Part shown: positions 51,833 to 61,058 of the stretch, one piece after another
Numbering within the stretch: position 1 is the first letter of the stretch
How the letters are laid out: each line of letters begins with the position of its first letter
Assembly: GCF_003611695.1 (NCBI RefSeq)
Contig: NZ_RAWE01000008.1
Location: forward strand, 1-64,000
Reading direction: 5' to 3'
Origin: Corallococcus carmarthensis
Lineage (GTDB): Bacteria > Myxococcota > Myxococcia > Myxococcales > Myxococcaceae
Length of the DNA: 64,000 nucleotides
Program-made: the position numbers and the translations under genes
Notes under the pieces: model-generated
The model's database searches: none
Seen by the model: only the letters and a program-made list of their open reading frames with translations
Told to the model about the DNA's origin: nothing

Positions 51833-53746
51833 ATGGGCAGCTATCTGGACTTCTACCGCCGCTCCATCGAAGCGCCGGAGGCGTTCTGGGCGGAGCAGGC
51901 CCGGCTCATCGACTGGGAGCGGCCCTTCGACGCCGTGCTGGATGACTCCCGGCCGCCCTTCGCGCGCTGGTTCGTCGGGGGCCGCACCAACCTGTGCCAC
52001 AACGCCGTGGACCGGCACCTGGCCACCCGCGCGGACCAGCCGGCCCTGGTCTTCGAGTCCTCCGAAACGGACCAGCGCCGCCAGTACACCTATGCGCAGC
52101 TGCACGCGGAGGTGAACCGGGTGGCGGCCATGCTGCGCTCCCTGGGCGTGAAGCGCGGTGACCGCGTCATCGTCTACATGCCCATGGTGCCGGAGGCCGT
52201 CTTCGTGCTGCTCGCGTGCACGCGGCTGGGGGCCATCCACTCGGTGGTGTTCGGCGGCTTCGCGGCGCACAGCCTGGCCATGCGCATCGACGACGCGAAG
52301 CCCGTCCTGCTGGTGACGGCGGACGCGGGCATGCGCGCGGGCCGCGTCATCCCCTACAAGCCCCTGGTGGATGAGGCCCTGACGCTCGCGAAGCATCCGC
52401 CCGGGCACGTGCTGGTGCTGGACCGCGGGCTCGTTCCTGGAAGCCCCGTCACGCCGGGGCGCGACGTGGACTTCGCCACGCTGGGCGGTCAGCACGAGGG
52501 CGCGCGGGTGCCGGTGGAGTGGCTGGAGTCCTCCGAGCCCAGCTACATCCTCTACACGTCCGGCACCACCGGGAAGCCCAAGGGCGTGCAGCGTGACACG
52601 GGCGGCTACGCGGTGGCGCTGGCCGCGTCCATGCGGCACATCTACACGGGCCAGCCCGGCGAGGCGATGTTCACCGCCTCCGACATCGGCTGGGTGGTGG
52701 GCCATTCGTACATCGTCTACGGGCCGCTGCTGAATGGCATGACGACGGTGCTCTATGAAGGCCTGCCCATCCGGCCGGATGCCGCGGTGTGGTGGCGGCT
52801 CATCGAGCAATACAAGGTGAGCGTGATGTTCACGTCACCCACCGCCATCCGCATCCTGAAGAAGCAGGACGCGGCGTTCCTCAAGCGCCACGACACCTCC
52901 AGTTTGCGCTACCTGTTCCTCGCGGGTGAGCCATTGGATGCGCCCACGCATGCGTGGATTTCGGACGCGCTGCCGTCCACGCAGGTGCTGGACAACTACT
53001 GGCAGACGGAGACGGGCTGGCCCATCCTGGGGCCCGTTCCCGGCGTGGAGCCGCGCAAGCGCAAGCTGGGCTCACCGGGCACGGCCATCTACGGCTATCG
53101 CGTGAAGCTGGTGGACGGGCTGAGCGGTGAAGAGGTGACGGCGCCGAACCAGAAGGGCGTGCTGGTGGTTCAACCGCCGCTGCCGCCGGGGTGTCTGTCC
53201 ACGGTGTGGGGCGACGACGCGCGCTTCGTCTCCACGTATTTCTCCAGCTTCGACACGCCCCTCTACAACACCTTCGACTGGGCCACGCGCGACGAGGACG
53301 GCGACTACTTCATCCTGGGCCGCACCGACGACGTCATCAACGTGGCGGGACACCGGCTGGGCACGCGCGAGATTGAAGAGGCCATCAGCGGCCACCCGGC
53401 CATCGCGGAGGTGGCGGTGGTGGGCGTGAAGGACGAGCTCAAGGGCCAGGTGGTGATGGCCTTCGTCGTGCCCAGGGACCCGGCGCGCCTGCACCGCGAG
53501 GAGGACCGCGACGCGCTCGCGCGCGAGGTGATGGACACGGTGGGCCGGACGCTGGGCGCCGTGGCCCGCCCCGCGGCGGTGTACGTGGTGGCGAACCTGC
53601 CCAAGACGCGCTCCGGCAAGCTGCTCCGCCGCAGCATCCAGGCCGTGGCGGAGGACCGCGAGCCGGGCGACCTCACCACCATCGAGGACCCGGGCGCGCT
53701 GGAAGGCATCCAGGCCGCCGTGAAGGCCCGGCCGCCGAAGGCTTGA
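51833..53746 (+). CDS. prpE: Propionyl-CoA synthetase (PrpE-like acyl-CoA ligase)
   Basis: A 637-residue AMP-forming acyl-CoA synthetase. The N-terminal part (FWAEQARLIDWERPFD, PPFARWFVGGRTNLCHNAVDRHL) matches E. coli PrpE very closely. The adenylation core has YTSGTTGKPKGVQRD and YWQTETGWP. The C-terminal domain has FILGRTDDVINVAGHRLGTREIE and the acetylatable lysine motif PKTRSGKLLRR. It should activate propionate (or acetate) with ATP and CoA. AGGAG lies 7 nt before ATG 51833. Frames opening further upstream lack coding character. Single-gene unit. Confidence 0.9.
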   Translation: MGSYLDFYRRSIEAPEAFWAEQARLIDWERPFDAVLDDSRPPFARWFVGGRTNLCHNAVDRHLATRADQPALVFESSETDQRRQYTYAQLHAEVNRVAAMLRSLGVKRGDRVIVYMPMVPEAVFVLLACTRLGAIHSVVFGGFAAHSLAMRIDDAKPVLLVTADAGMRAGRVIPYKPLVDEALTLAKHPPGHVLVLDRGLVPGSPVTPGRDVDFATLGGQHEGARVPVEWLESSEPSYILYTSGTTGKPKGVQRDTGGYAVALAASMRHIYTGQPGEAMFTASDIGWVVGHSYIVYGPLLNGMTTVLYEGLPIRPDAAVWWRLIEQYKVSVMFTSPTAIRILKKQDAAFLKRHDTSSLRYLFLAGEPLDAPTHAWISDALPSTQVLDNYWQTETGWPILGPVPGVEPRKRKLGSPGTAIYGYRVKLVDGLSGEEVTAPNQKGVLVVQPPLPPGCLSTVWGDDARFVSTYFSSFDTPLYNTFDWATRDEDGDYFILGRTDDVINVAGHRLGTREIEEAISGHPAIAEVAVVGVKDELKGQVVMAFVVPRDPARLHREEDRDALAREVMDTVGRTLGAVARPAAVYVVANLPKTRSGKLLRRSIQAVAEDREPGDLTTIEDPGALEGIQAAVKARPPKA

Positions 53747-53754
53747 AACAGGAA

Positions 53755-53784
53755 GGCCCCCGGCGCGGCCGCCCGGGCCGGGGC
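53755..53784. terminator. Possible terminator hairpin between convergent genes
   Basis: An imperfect GC-rich inverted repeat (GGCCCCCGGC region pairing with GCCGGGGC) sits between the prpE stop and the reverse-strand protease stop at 53811. There is no T-tract; weak support. Confidence 0.35.
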
Positions 53785-53810
53785 GACCACGCCGGGGAAT
53801 ACGTGAACGG

Positions 53811-55604
53811 TTACTGCCCGGAGCTCACCGTGAAGGTGGCGCCGGAGAACGCGGTGTAGCCACGGATGAGCACGTAGTACGTGCCCTGCTGCGCGGCGTT
53901 GATGGTGCAGGACTCGTCGCTGCTGGCACCCGCGGAGCGGCAGTCGTAGCTGGAGGTCGTGGGCGCGCTGCCGAACTTCACGTACAGGTCCGCGTCACCC
54001 GTGCCGCCGGCCAGCTGGAAGCGCATCGCGGTGGCGCCGGACGGCTTCACGTAGCTGAGGTTCGTGTTGCTGCTGCGGCTGCCGGACACGTTGGTCAGCG
54101 TGGTGATGGGGGTCCAGGACGGCGGCGCGGCCACGCCCACGGCGGTCCACGCCTCGTTGACGGACGTGACTGCGCTGGAGCCGTACAGGTCCGCGGCGGC
54201 CTGCGCGGTGGCGCCGCGCGCGTCGGAGAAGGTGCTGCCCGGCGTCAGGTAGACGGTGTTCGCGCGGTAGAAGATGGCCGCGCCCTTCATGATGCTGGCG
54301 TAGCTGTTGGCGTCGAGCGCGGGCACCACGTTGCTCGTCTTGCCGCGCGGGTGCGTGCCGCCCTTGACCATCAGGTGGAACGCCAGGTTCGCGATGCCGG
54401 AGTTCCAGTGCACGCCGCCGCTGTCGGACGTGCCGGTGTAGCGCGTGGGGTAGTAGTCGTAGTCCCCCGCGATGGCCGGGTCGTTCATGTAGCGAAGCGC
54501 GTCGCCCGCGGTGGCCGGCGTCCAGCACTCCTCGCCAATCTTCCAGGTGTTGGCGCTGACGGCGCCGTCCCGGTACGCCTCGATGGAGGCGCCGAAGATG
54601 TCGGACATGGCCTCGTTCAGCGCGCCGGACTCGTTGGCGTAGATGAGCTCCGAGGACGTGTCGGTGACGGCGTGGGTCAGCTCGTGGCCGACGACGTCCA
54701 GCACCGTGAGCGCGCTGGACTGCACGCCGTCCCCGTCGCCGTAGACCATCTGCGTCCCGTCCCAGAACGCGTTCACGTAGTTCTTGCTGTAGTGGACGCT
54801 GGAGGTGAGCGTCGTGCCCAGCCCGTCGTAGCTGTCCCGCCCGAACACGGTGGCGTAGAAGTCATACGTGAAGCCCGCGTTGTCGTGGGCCTGGTCCAGC
54901 AACGCGTCGCCGGAGGCGCCCTGGCCCTCGCTGCGCACCAGCGTTCCGGGCAGCGTGGTGCGGTTCTTCGCCGTGTAGGTCTTTCGGTTGCGGCTGGTCT
55001 GGAGGTTGTCGAAGCCCCAGACGGAGTCCCCCGTCCGCGCGTCGATGAAGACGTTGGGCCTGGAGGGCAGGCCGTCCACGTCCAGCGTCTCCATCTGCAC
55101 GCGCCACGTCAGGCGGGTGTCCTTGGTGTCGGCGAGGATCTGCAGGTCCGCCCGGGGCGCGCCCGTGAGCACGCTGCCCTGCGCCTCCAGCCCGGCCGCG
55201 GCGCGCTGGATGGCCTCCTCCGCCCGGAGCCGGGGCGTGGTGTCCACCTTGAGGTCGCGCACCAGCCGGTCCGTCACGCCCGCGACCGTGCCGTCCGCGC
55301 CCAGGTGGACGATGGCCGTGGCGCCAAAGACAGGCACGCCCTGGAACGTCTGCGTGAGGCGCTCATGCGCCTGGCCACGCCCATCCACGTGGAAGCGCCG
55401 CGAGGACAGCTCCCCCGCGCCCTTGAAGAAGCCGGGGCGCTGCGCCTGGAGCTGGCGCAGGCCGTCGCCACGGCCGGGCCTGGCGCTCAGCGCGCTGCCC
55501 TGCTGTGCCTCCGCCTTCGGCGCGTCTTCAACGGTGTCGGTCGGACCGCAGGCGCTTCCCAGCAGCAGGAAGGACGCGAGCGAGGCGTAGTGACGGATGC
55601 GCAT
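53811..55604 (-). CDS. Thermolysin-family (M4) metalloprotease, lipoprotein precursor
   Basis: A 597-residue zinc protease. The signal ends at LLLGSAC (Cys19 lipobox). An FTP/PepSY-type propeptide (about residues 50-200, with FQGVPVFGATAIVHLG) is followed by the catalytic domain with HELTHAVTD (zinc His, catalytic Glu, near residue 305) and GALNEAMSDIFG (third ligand Glu). The M4 C-terminal His region is at SGVHWNSGIAN. The last 90 residues are a bacterial pre-peptidase C-terminal domain (YDCRSAGASSDESC), often removed during secretion. It should be a secreted, propeptide-activated protease, useful to a predator or scavenger. I chose ATG 55604; an ATG at 55655 adds 17 unlikely residues. Confidence 0.9.
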   Translation of the reverse strand: MRIRHYASLASFLLLGSACGPTDTVEDAPKAEAQQGSALSARPGRGDGLRQLQAQRPGFFKGAGELSSRRFHVDGRGQAHERLTQTFQGVPVFGATAIVHLGADGTVAGVTDRLVRDLKVDTTPRLRAEEAIQRAAAGLEAQGSVLTGAPRADLQILADTKDTRLTWRVQMETLDVDGLPSRPNVFIDARTGDSVWGFDNLQTSRNRKTYTAKNRTTLPGTLVRSEGQGASGDALLDQAHDNAGFTYDFYATVFGRDSYDGLGTTLTSSVHYSKNYVNAFWDGTQMVYGDGDGVQSSALTVLDVVGHELTHAVTDTSSELIYANESGALNEAMSDIFGASIEAYRDGAVSANTWKIGEECWTPATAGDALRYMNDPAIAGDYDYYPTRYTGTSDSGGVHWNSGIANLAFHLMVKGGTHPRGKTSNVVPALDANSYASIMKGAAIFYRANTVYLTPGSTFSDARGATAQAAADLYGSSAVTSVNEAWTAVGVAAPPSWTPITTLTNVSGSRSSNTNLSYVKPSGATAMRFQLAGGTGDADLYVKFGSAPTTSSYDCRSAGASSDESCTINAAQQGTYYVLIRGYTAFSGATFTVSSGQ

Positions 55605-55902
55605 GGGGGGACTCCGGTTCGCGCGAGGGGCGCTTTCCAGGGGGTGTGGTTTCACCCAGAAAGGAAATTTCCTGGGCTTTTCAGGAGACTCGGGGACGCG
55701 TCAAACGGCCACAGCCGCGACCTGGGGGGCATGTTCGACACACGGGCTGTCTCAGTGAGACGCCCCACCGAAACACGCTGCTCCCCGCACCCGGCCGGAA
55801 GTCTCACAGGGGGATGCCTGTCATTGACCGTCAGGGGCCTGGCCGTGGCGGAGCGGAAACAGGGGGAGGCGGTCTCTGGAATGGAGCCGCCTCCCGGGCC
55901 CT
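55605..55902. promoter_or_regulatory. Intergenic region upstream of the M4 protease, with palindrome
   Basis: These 298 bp carry a perfect 12-bp palindrome AGGAAATTTCCT at 55662-55673 and, just before it, GTGGTTTCACCC, similar to half of the GTTTCA repeats elsewhere in the window. The palindrome is 58 bp from the protease start and may be an operator. I see no gene here. Confidence 0.4.
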
Positions 55903-56562
55903 TCAGCTCCGGCGCTTCGGTTCGCGCTTCGCGCCGGGCGCCGCGGGGTCCTTGGGCAGGTGCCGCAAACCCATCCACCCGAGCGCCGCGACGTGGCGGG
56001 CCACGTTCTCCGTGGAGAAGGACTTGCCCTCCGCGGCCCACCAGTGGCCCACCTGCGTCACCATGCCCACCAGCGCGTTGGCGTAGATGGGCGCCACCTT
56101 GGACGGGTAGCCGGCGCGCTCGAACTCGCTGCGGAAGACGTCGCCCACGCGCTGGGCCAGGTCATCGATGACGCGCGTCAGCCCACGCCGCGCCACCGCG
56201 GTGGGCGAGTCCCGCGTCAGCACCGCGAAGCCCGCGGGCTCGTCCTTCACGTAGGCCATGAACGCCAGCACCGCGTCCTCGAAGCGCTGCCGGGGCGTGC
56301 CCTGCGCGATGCTCGCCGACACGCGCGCCACCAGGTCGTCCATCTCCCGGTCCACGATGGCCGCGTACAGTCCCTCCTTCGCGCCGAAGTGCTCGTAGAC
56401 GATGGGCTTGGACACGCCCGCCTGCTGGGCGACCTCTTCGATGGAGGTCGCCTCGTAGCCCTTCGAGGCGAAGGCCGACCGGCCGATCTCCATCAACTGG
56501 ACCCGGCGCTCGGCGCCCGTCAGCCGCTGTTTCTTCTTCAAGTTGACCTCTAACCTACTCAC
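55903..56562 (-). CDS. TetR/AcrR family transcriptional regulator
   Basis: A 219-residue TetR repressor. HTH: RRVQLMEIGRSAFASKGYEATSIEEVAQQAGVSKPIVYEHFGAKEGLY (about residues 19-66). The C-terminal region is of the TetR_C type seen with fatty-acid or efflux regulators; the tail is basic. The start is GTG 56562, adjacent to a palindrome that could be its own operator. It is divergent from the PAQR gene and probably controls it and itself. Confidence 0.85.
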   Translation of the reverse strand: MSRLEVNLKKKQRLTGAERRVQLMEIGRSAFASKGYEATSIEEVAQQAGVSKPIVYEHFGAKEGLYAAIVDREMDDLVARVSASIAQGTPRQRFEDAVLAFMAYVKDEPAGFAVLTRDSPTAVARRGLTRVIDDLAQRVGDVFRSEFERAGYPSKVAPIYANALVGMVTQVGHWWAAEGKSFSTENVARHVAALGWMGLRHLPKDPAAPGAKREPKRRS

Positions 56563-56599
56563 CGGTAACTTACCGGACCGAAACCTACCATTCCGTAGG
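56562..56599. promoter_or_regulatory. Two inverted repeats in the TetR/PAQR divergent promoter
   Basis: CCGGTAA-C-TTACCGG (56562-56576, perfect 7-bp arms) touches the TetR start codon, and CCTAC-N6-GTAGG (56584-56599) follows. Both lie between the divergent starts; the first is a typical TetR-size operator. Confidence 0.55.
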
Positions 56600-56627
56600 G
56601 AACGCGTGGAGCCGGCACCGTCATGAA

Positions 56628-57326
56628 ATGCTTCGTTTCGAAGGGTGTCGAGTCCGCCGTGGGGTGCGCGTGAGCGCGTCGGTGCTGGGAATGGAGAAGC
56701 CGAAGCTGCGGGGCGTGCTGCACCAGTGGGCGGCGGCGTTCGCGGTGGGGGCGGGCGTGGTGCTGGTGGCGATGGCGCCCACGCCTCGCACGACGCTGGC
56801 GTCCGCGCTGTACGCGTTGAGCCTGGTGGGGCTGTTCACCATCAGCGCGACGTACCACCGGGTGAACTGGTCGCCGGGGGCCCGCGCGTGGATGCGCCGG
56901 GCGGACCACGCGGCCATCTTCCTGCTCATCGCGGGGACGTATACGCCGGTCATCCTGCTGGGCCTGCCGCCCGAGGTGGGCAACACGCTGATGGCCTGGC
57001 TCTACGCGGGCGCGCTGCTGGGCATCCTGCAGTCGATGTTCTGGGTGGGCGCGCCCAAGTGGGTGACGGCGGCGCTGGCCATCGCGGTGGGCTGGACGAT
57101 GATGCCGTACTTCGGCGACGTCTTCCGCGCGCTGGGCCCTTCCGCCATCGCGCTCATCATCGCCGGGGGACTGGCGTACACGCTGGGCGCGCTCGCGTAT
57201 GCCTTCAAGCGGCCCAACCCCCGGCCCGGCGTCTTCGGCTACCACGAAGTGTTCCACGCCATGACGCTGGTGGGCGCGGGGCTGCACTTCGTGCTGGTGC
57301 TGCGCCTGGTGCGCGCGGCGGGGTAG
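56628..57326 (+). CDS. Hemolysin III/PAQR family membrane protein
   Basis: A membrane protein of about 232 residues (starts at ATG 56628, GTG 56670 or ATG 56691 are all possible; the last gives 211 residues). Seven hydrophobic spans and the family's metal-binding His/Asp motifs are visible: SATYHRVNW, DHAAIFLLIAGTYTP and YHEVFHAMT. Bacterial members (YqfA/HlyIII) are linked to membrane-lipid homeostasis. The divergent TetR gene and its palindromes suggest repressor control. Convergent with the HxlR gene, 11 bp apart. Confidence 0.85.
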   Translation: MLRFEGCRVRRGVRVSASVLGMEKPKLRGVLHQWAAAFAVGAGVVLVAMAPTPRTTLASALYALSLVGLFTISATYHRVNWSPGARAWMRRADHAAIFLLIAGTYTPVILLGLPPEVGNTLMAWLYAGALLGILQSMFWVGAPKWVTAALAIAVGWTMMPYFGDVFRALGPSAIALIIAGGLAYTLGALAYAFKRPNPRPGVFGYHEVFHAMTLVGAGLHFVLVLRLVRAAG

Positions 57327-57337
57327 GGCGCTTCTCT

Positions 57338-57718
57338 TCAGCGTCCCGCGACGGCGAGCCGGCGCTTCGGGGCCGCCTGCTCCGGAGCCTTCCGGCCCAG
57401 GTACGTCTCTCCCCAGGACTTGAGCGCGGCAATCACACCGCGCAGCGTCTGGCCCTGCGGCGTGAGGCTGTACTCGACGCGCGGAGGAACCTCCGCGTAC
57501 ACCTGCCGGTGCACGAGCCCGCTCTCCTCCAGCTCGCGCAGGTGCTGCGTGAGCATCCGCTGCGTGACGTCCGGGATGCGCTTGCGCAGCTCCCCGAAGC
57601 GCAGCGTGCCTTCGAGCAGGTGGTAGAGGATGAGCCCCTTCCACTTGCCTCCAATCACGTCCAGCGTCGCGGACACGGGACACCCCGCGGAGCAGTCATA
57701 GGTCTTGTGCCGGGCCAT
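57338..57718 (-). CDS. HxlR family transcriptional regulator
   Basis: A 126-residue winged-helix regulator. It has the family opening [23 protein letters not shown] with the redox-type Cys (CSAGCP), followed by [32 protein letters not shown] and [16 protein letters not shown]. HxlR-type proteins such as YodB/QorR sense electrophiles or quinones via that Cys. It is divergent from a quinone-reductase-like gene with 87 bp between the starts, so it probably controls that gene. Confidence 0.88.
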   Translation of the reverse strand: MARHKTYDCSAGCPVSATLDVIGGKWKGLILYHLLEGTLRFGELRKRIPDVTQRMLTQHLRELEESGLVHRQVYAEVPPRVEYSLTPQGQTLRGVIAALKSWGETYLGRKAPEQAAPKRRLAVAGR

Positions 57719-57805
57719 GGTTCCCTTTTGGTGCGTATGGGCGGAAATCCTGCGTACTTGTCCGTTCCAACCTTCGGGACGATGTTGCACGCAAAGGAGC
57801 CCCCA
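57719..57805. promoter_or_regulatory. HxlR/oxidoreductase divergent promoter region
   Basis: An 87-bp space between divergent starts. It holds a repeated TGCGTA (near 57733 and 57752) and TTCC/GGAA elements that could be the regulator's binding site. The AAAGGAG ribosome binding site of the oxidoreductase is at its right end. Confidence 0.4.
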
Positions 57806-58825
57806 ATGCGAGCCGTTGCCCTCACGAAGTACCTCCCCAGTGATCATCCCGAGGCCTTTGCCGACGTGGAGCTGCCGGACCCCACGCCCGGCCCCGGCGA
57901 CCTCCTGGTGCGCGTGCGCGCCGTGTCCGTGAACCCCGTGGACGTGAAGGTGCGCGCGCCCAAGGACAAGGTGGAGGCCTCGCCGCGCGTGCTCGGCTGG
58001 GACGCGGCGGGCGTGGTGGAGGCCGTGGGCAAGGACGTGAAGCGCTTCCGCCCCGGGGATGAGGTGTTCTACGCGGGCTCCATCGCGAAGCCCGGCACGG
58101 ACTCCGAGCTGCACGTCGTGGACGCGCGCATCGTCGGCCGCAAGCCGAAGGGGCTGACGTTCGCCCAGGCGGCCGCGCTGCCGCTCACCTCCATCACCGC
58201 GTGGGAGCTGCTGTTCGAGCGCCTGGGCGTGCCCCAGCGCAAGACGGGCACTCCGAAGGACGCGCTGCTCGTGGTGGGCGGCGCGGGTGGCGTGGGTTCC
58301 ATGGCCATTCAAATCGCCAGCAAGCTGACGGACCTCACGGTCATCGCCACGGCGTCGCGGCCGGAGACGGTGGAGTGGTGCAAGTCGTTGGGCGCGCACC
58401 ATGTGGTGGACCACCGCCAGCCGCTGGCGGCGCAGGTGCAGGCGCTGGTGCCGGGTGGCGTGCGCTACGTGATGGCGCTCACCGCGACGGAGCAGCACTT
58501 CGCGCAGCTGGTGGAGTTGATGGCGCCGTTCGGCCAGCTGGGCATCATCGACGACCCGCAGACGCCGCTCGACGTGAACGCGATGAAGCGCAAGAGCCTG
58601 GCGCTCCACTGGGAGCTGATGTTCACCCGCGCCCTCTACGACGCGGATCCGCTCTCCCAGCAGCGGCTGCTCGACAGCGTGGCGGACCTGGTGGACGCCG
58701 GGACGCTGCGCACCACCATGACCCAGGACTTCGGACCGCTCACCGCCGCCAACCTGCGGCGCGCGCACGCGGCGGTGGAGACAGGCCGCACGCTGGGCAA
58801 GATTGTCTTGAGCGGCTTCCCCTGA
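57806..58825 (+). CDS. Zinc-independent alcohol dehydrogenase/quinone reductase family protein
   Basis: A 339-residue medium-chain dehydrogenase of the quinone oxidoreductase type. The N-terminal GroES-like domain has [14 protein letters not shown] and [13 protein letters not shown]. The Rossmann domain has [19 protein letters not shown]. It has no zinc-binding Cys/His set, so it is a quinone- or enone-reducing enzyme using NADPH. AAAGGAG lies 5 nt before ATG 57806; an upstream in-frame ATG at 57782 would add 8 residues. Probably induced through the divergent HxlR repressor during electrophile stress, by analogy with YodB/AzoR or QorR/QorA pairs. Confidence 0.88.
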   Translation: MRAVALTKYLPSDHPEAFADVELPDPTPGPGDLLVRVRAVSVNPVDVKVRAPKDKVEASPRVLGWDAAGVVEAVGKDVKRFRPGDEVFYAGSIAKPGTDSELHVVDARIVGRKPKGLTFAQAAALPLTSITAWELLFERLGVPQRKTGTPKDALLVVGGAGGVGSMAIQIASKLTDLTVIATASRPETVEWCKSLGAHHVVDHRQPLAAQVQALVPGGVRYVMALTATEQHFAQLVELMAPFGQLGIIDDPQTPLDVNAMKRKSLALHWELMFTRALYDADPLSQQRLLDSVADLVDAGTLRTTMTQDFGPLTAANLRRAHAAVETGRTLGKIVLSGFP

Positions 58826-58840
58826 GCCGTTCCGGAGGCG

Positions 58841-60007
58841 GTGAAGTCCGCCGCGCGCGCCGGTAGACTCGCGGCCCTCTTGGGCTTCGTGGAAGACACC
58901 TCCGGAAACACGTGGCGCGCCTGGGCGAAGCGGGCCGCCGCGTGGTCCGCGCCCGCGCTCTTCTCCGCGCTGGAGACCTACACGTTCAGCCGGGGCATGC
59001 CCGAGCCGCCCGCGCTGTGGCGGGTGCTCGCCGCGCAGATGCCCGCCTGGTACGTGTGGCTGCCGCTCACGCCGTGGCTCACCCTGCTCGCGGCGCGTGA
59101 GCCCCTGAGCCCCCCGAAGCCGCGCCCGGTCCTCGTGCACCTGGCGGCGTGCCTGGGGATGGGGGCCCTGTTCGCCGCCGTGTATGCGGTGACGACGGCG
59201 GGGTTCATGCCTACGGCCGGGAGGGACGCCGCCTGGGCCGCGCGCTGGCTGCGCGCGTGGTGGGGCTGGCTGCCGATGATGGGCATGGCCTACGCGACGG
59301 TGCTGGCGGTGGCCTCCGCCACCCGGGCCTCCCTCCGTGCGCGGGACAGCGAGCGGCAGGCCGCGGCGCTCGCGGTGCAGCTGGCCGAGTCCCGATTGCT
59401 CGCGCTCCAGACGCAGCTGCAGCCGCACTTCCTCTTCAACACGCTCAACGCCATTGTCGTGCTGGTGCGCGAGCGGGAGACGGAGGAGGCCGCGCGCATG
59501 CTGGTGCTGCTGAGCGACCTGCTCCGCCAGTTGCTCCAACAGGGAGCCACTCAAGAGGTGCCCCTGCGCGACGAGGTGGCGGTGCTGTCGCGCTACCTGG
59601 AGCTCCAGCAGCTGCGCTTCGCGGACCGGTTGCGCGTGGAGTGGGCCGTGGAGCCGGATGCGCTGGAGGCCCGCGTGCCCCATCTGGTGCTCCAGCCGCT
59701 CGCGGAGAATGCGCTCCGTCATGGCATCGGCATGCGCTCCGCGTCCGGGGTGCTGCGCATCAGCGCGAGGCGGTGCGGCGACGCGCTGGAGCTGACCGTG
59801 CGCGACGACGGCCCGGGGCTGCCCGGGGACTTCGACCTGGAGGCGGCCCAGGGGATCGGCCTGTCGAACACGCGTGCGCGGCTGTCGCAGCTCTATGGCG
59901 AAGCGGGGCAGCTGCGCGTCGCCAACGCGGAAGGGCAGGGCACCGTGGCCACCGTTCTCCTTCCGTGGCGCTCCATGTCGGGCACCGCCGGGGTGGCGCA
60001 TGGCTGA
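58841..60007 (+). CDS. LytS-type sensor histidine kinase
   Basis: A 388-residue sensor kinase with GTG start 58841 (GGAGG before it). Four hydrophobic spans in residues 30-165 form the sensor. The His_kinase domain has the phospho-acceptor [13 protein letters not shown], with HFLFNxLN typical of LytS/YehU. The HATPase has [17 protein letters not shown] and [16 protein letters not shown]. It should phosphorylate the LytTR response regulator encoded at 60200. Its last codons are part of the 100-bp repeat that separates the two genes. No input domain name can be given. Confidence 0.9.
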   Translation: MKSAARAGRLAALLGFVEDTSGNTWRAWAKRAAAWSAPALFSALETYTFSRGMPEPPALWRVLAAQMPAWYVWLPLTPWLTLLAAREPLSPPKPRPVLVHLAACLGMGALFAAVYAVTTAGFMPTAGRDAAWAARWLRAWWGWLPMMGMAYATVLAVASATRASLRARDSERQAAALAVQLAESRLLALQTQLQPHFLFNTLNAIVVLVRERETEEAARMLVLLSDLLRQLLQQGATQEVPLRDEVAVLSRYLELQQLRFADRLRVEWAVEPDALEARVPHLVLQPLAENALRHGIGMRSASGVLRISARRCGDALELTVRDDGPGLPGDFDLEAAQGIGLSNTRARLSQLYGEAGQLRVANAEGQGTVATVLLPWRSMSGTAGVAHG

Positions 60008-60107
60008 GTTGCGCGTGCTGCGGGTGGCCGACGGACCACGAGTTCAGCACGAGCAGGTGCGGGCCCTGGCGCGCCAACCGGACGCCTCCGGGGTGGTGTA
60101 TGGCTGA
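60000..60107 (+). pseudogene. 35-codon mini-ORF 1, decayed copy of the regulator start
   Basis: Starts [13 protein letters not shown] and ends RALARQPDASGVVYG. It matches the receiver-domain start MAELRVLLVDDEP but has lost the second acidic residue of the DD pair. Its start overlaps the kinase stop and its stop overlaps the next mini-ORF start, so ribosomes could pass along by termination-reinitiation. Confidence 0.55.
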
Positions 60108-60207
60108 GCTTCGGGTACTGCGGGTGAATAGCGAGCCGTGGATCCGCCGCAAGCGGGTGCGGGCCCTGGTGTGCCAGCCAGACGCCTCCAGGGTGGCGCA
60201 TGGCTGA
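60100..60207 (+). pseudogene. 35-codon mini-ORF 2, decayed copy of the regulator start
   Basis: Starts [13 protein letters not shown] and ends RALVCQPDASRVAHG; again a receiver N-terminus with the acidic pair lost. Its stop overlaps the true regulator start at 60200. It may be a coupling element or simply a relic. Confidence 0.55.
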
Positions 60208-60982
60208 GCTGCGGGTGCTGCTGGTGGATGACGAGCCGCTGGCCCGGAAGGGATTGCGTCAGGCCCTGGCGCGTCATCCGGACGTGGTGGTGTGCGGCGA
60301 GTGCCGCGACGGCCGGGAGGCGGTGGAGGCCATTCGCGGTCAGCGTCCCCACCTGGTGCTGCTGGACGTACAGATGCCGGAGCTGGACGGCTTCGGTGTG
60401 CTGCGCGAGGTGGGCGCGGAGCACATGCCCGCCGTCATCTTCATCACCGCGTTCGACACCTTCGCCGTGAAGGCCTTCACCGTGCACGCGGTGGACTACC
60501 TGGTGAAGCCCTTCGACGATGCACGCTTCGACGAGGCGCTGGCCCGGGCCCGGCAGCGGCTGCGCGCGGGCGAGGCCGCGGAGCTGGGGCGGCGGCTGGC
60601 GGACCTGCTGGCGGACGCGGGCCCGGCACCCAGGCCCGCCGAACCCCCAGCGGACCGGCTGCTGGTGCGCGTGGGGCTGCGCTCCGTGCTCGTCCCCGTC
60701 GCGGACATCGAGTGGGTGGAGGCGGACGACTACTGCGTCACGCTGCACGCGGATGGCAAGGCCCACGTACTGCGCGAGAGCCTGGCGGCGCTGGAGGCGC
60801 GGTTGGATCCGGAGCGCTTCGTGCGCATCCACCGCTCCGCCATTGTCAACGTGGAGTGCATCCAGGAGGTGCACCGGCCCTCGCCCACGGAGCAGGTGGT
60901 GGTGCTGCGAAGCGGCCAACGGCTCCGTGTGAGCCGCAGCCGCCGCGAGCACCTGGAGCGGCGGCTGGGCCGGGCCCGCTAA
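60200..60982 (+). CDS. LytTR-type response regulator
   Basis: A 260-residue regulator. The receiver domain has VDDEPLARKG, the phospho-acceptor LLDVQMPELDG and DYLVKPFD. The linker is Pro-rich. The LytTR DNA-binding domain (about 155-258) has VPVADIEWVEADDYCVTLH, RFVRIHRSAIVNVECI and LRVSRSRREHLERRL. It is the partner of the LytS-type kinase just upstream. Its ribosome binding site lies within the repeated module (no strong SD is seen), so translation probably depends on coupling through the mini-ORFs. Confidence 0.9.
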   Translation: MAELRVLLVDDEPLARKGLRQALARHPDVVVCGECRDGREAVEAIRGQRPHLVLLDVQMPELDGFGVLREVGAEHMPAVIFITAFDTFAVKAFTVHAVDYLVKPFDDARFDEALARARQRLRAGEAAELGRRLADLLADAGPAPRPAEPPADRLLVRVGLRSVLVPVADIEWVEADDYCVTLHADGKAHVLRESLAALEARLDPERFVRIHRSAIVNVECIQEVHRPSPTEQVVVLRSGQRLRVSRSRREHLERRLGRAR

Positions 60983-61031
60983 GCCCCCCGGACATCCCTG
61001 CTGTCCACCTCCCGTCTGGCGCGGTCCTCCA

Positions 61032-61058
61032 AAACCTGTCCGACAGTCGGACAGGTTT
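61032..61058. terminator. Perfect 12-bp inverted repeat between convergent genes
   Basis: Arms AAACCTGTCCGA and its complement with a 3-nt loop, lying between the regulator stop at 60982 and the reverse-strand stop at 61144. The A/T ends give a short A-tract and T-tract, which suits a bidirectional terminator. Confidence 0.6.

Larger units (their letters stand above)
60000..60299 (+). repeat. Triplicated 100-bp start module between kinase and regulator genes
   Basis: Three units begin at exactly 60000, 60100 and 60200, each starting ATGGCTGAG and sharing CTGCGGGTG, GCGGGCCCTGG and (units 1 and 2) GACGCCTCC blocks. The third is the real start of the response regulator gene. In all three the ATG overlaps the preceding stop within ATGGCTGA. 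Confidence 0.8.
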
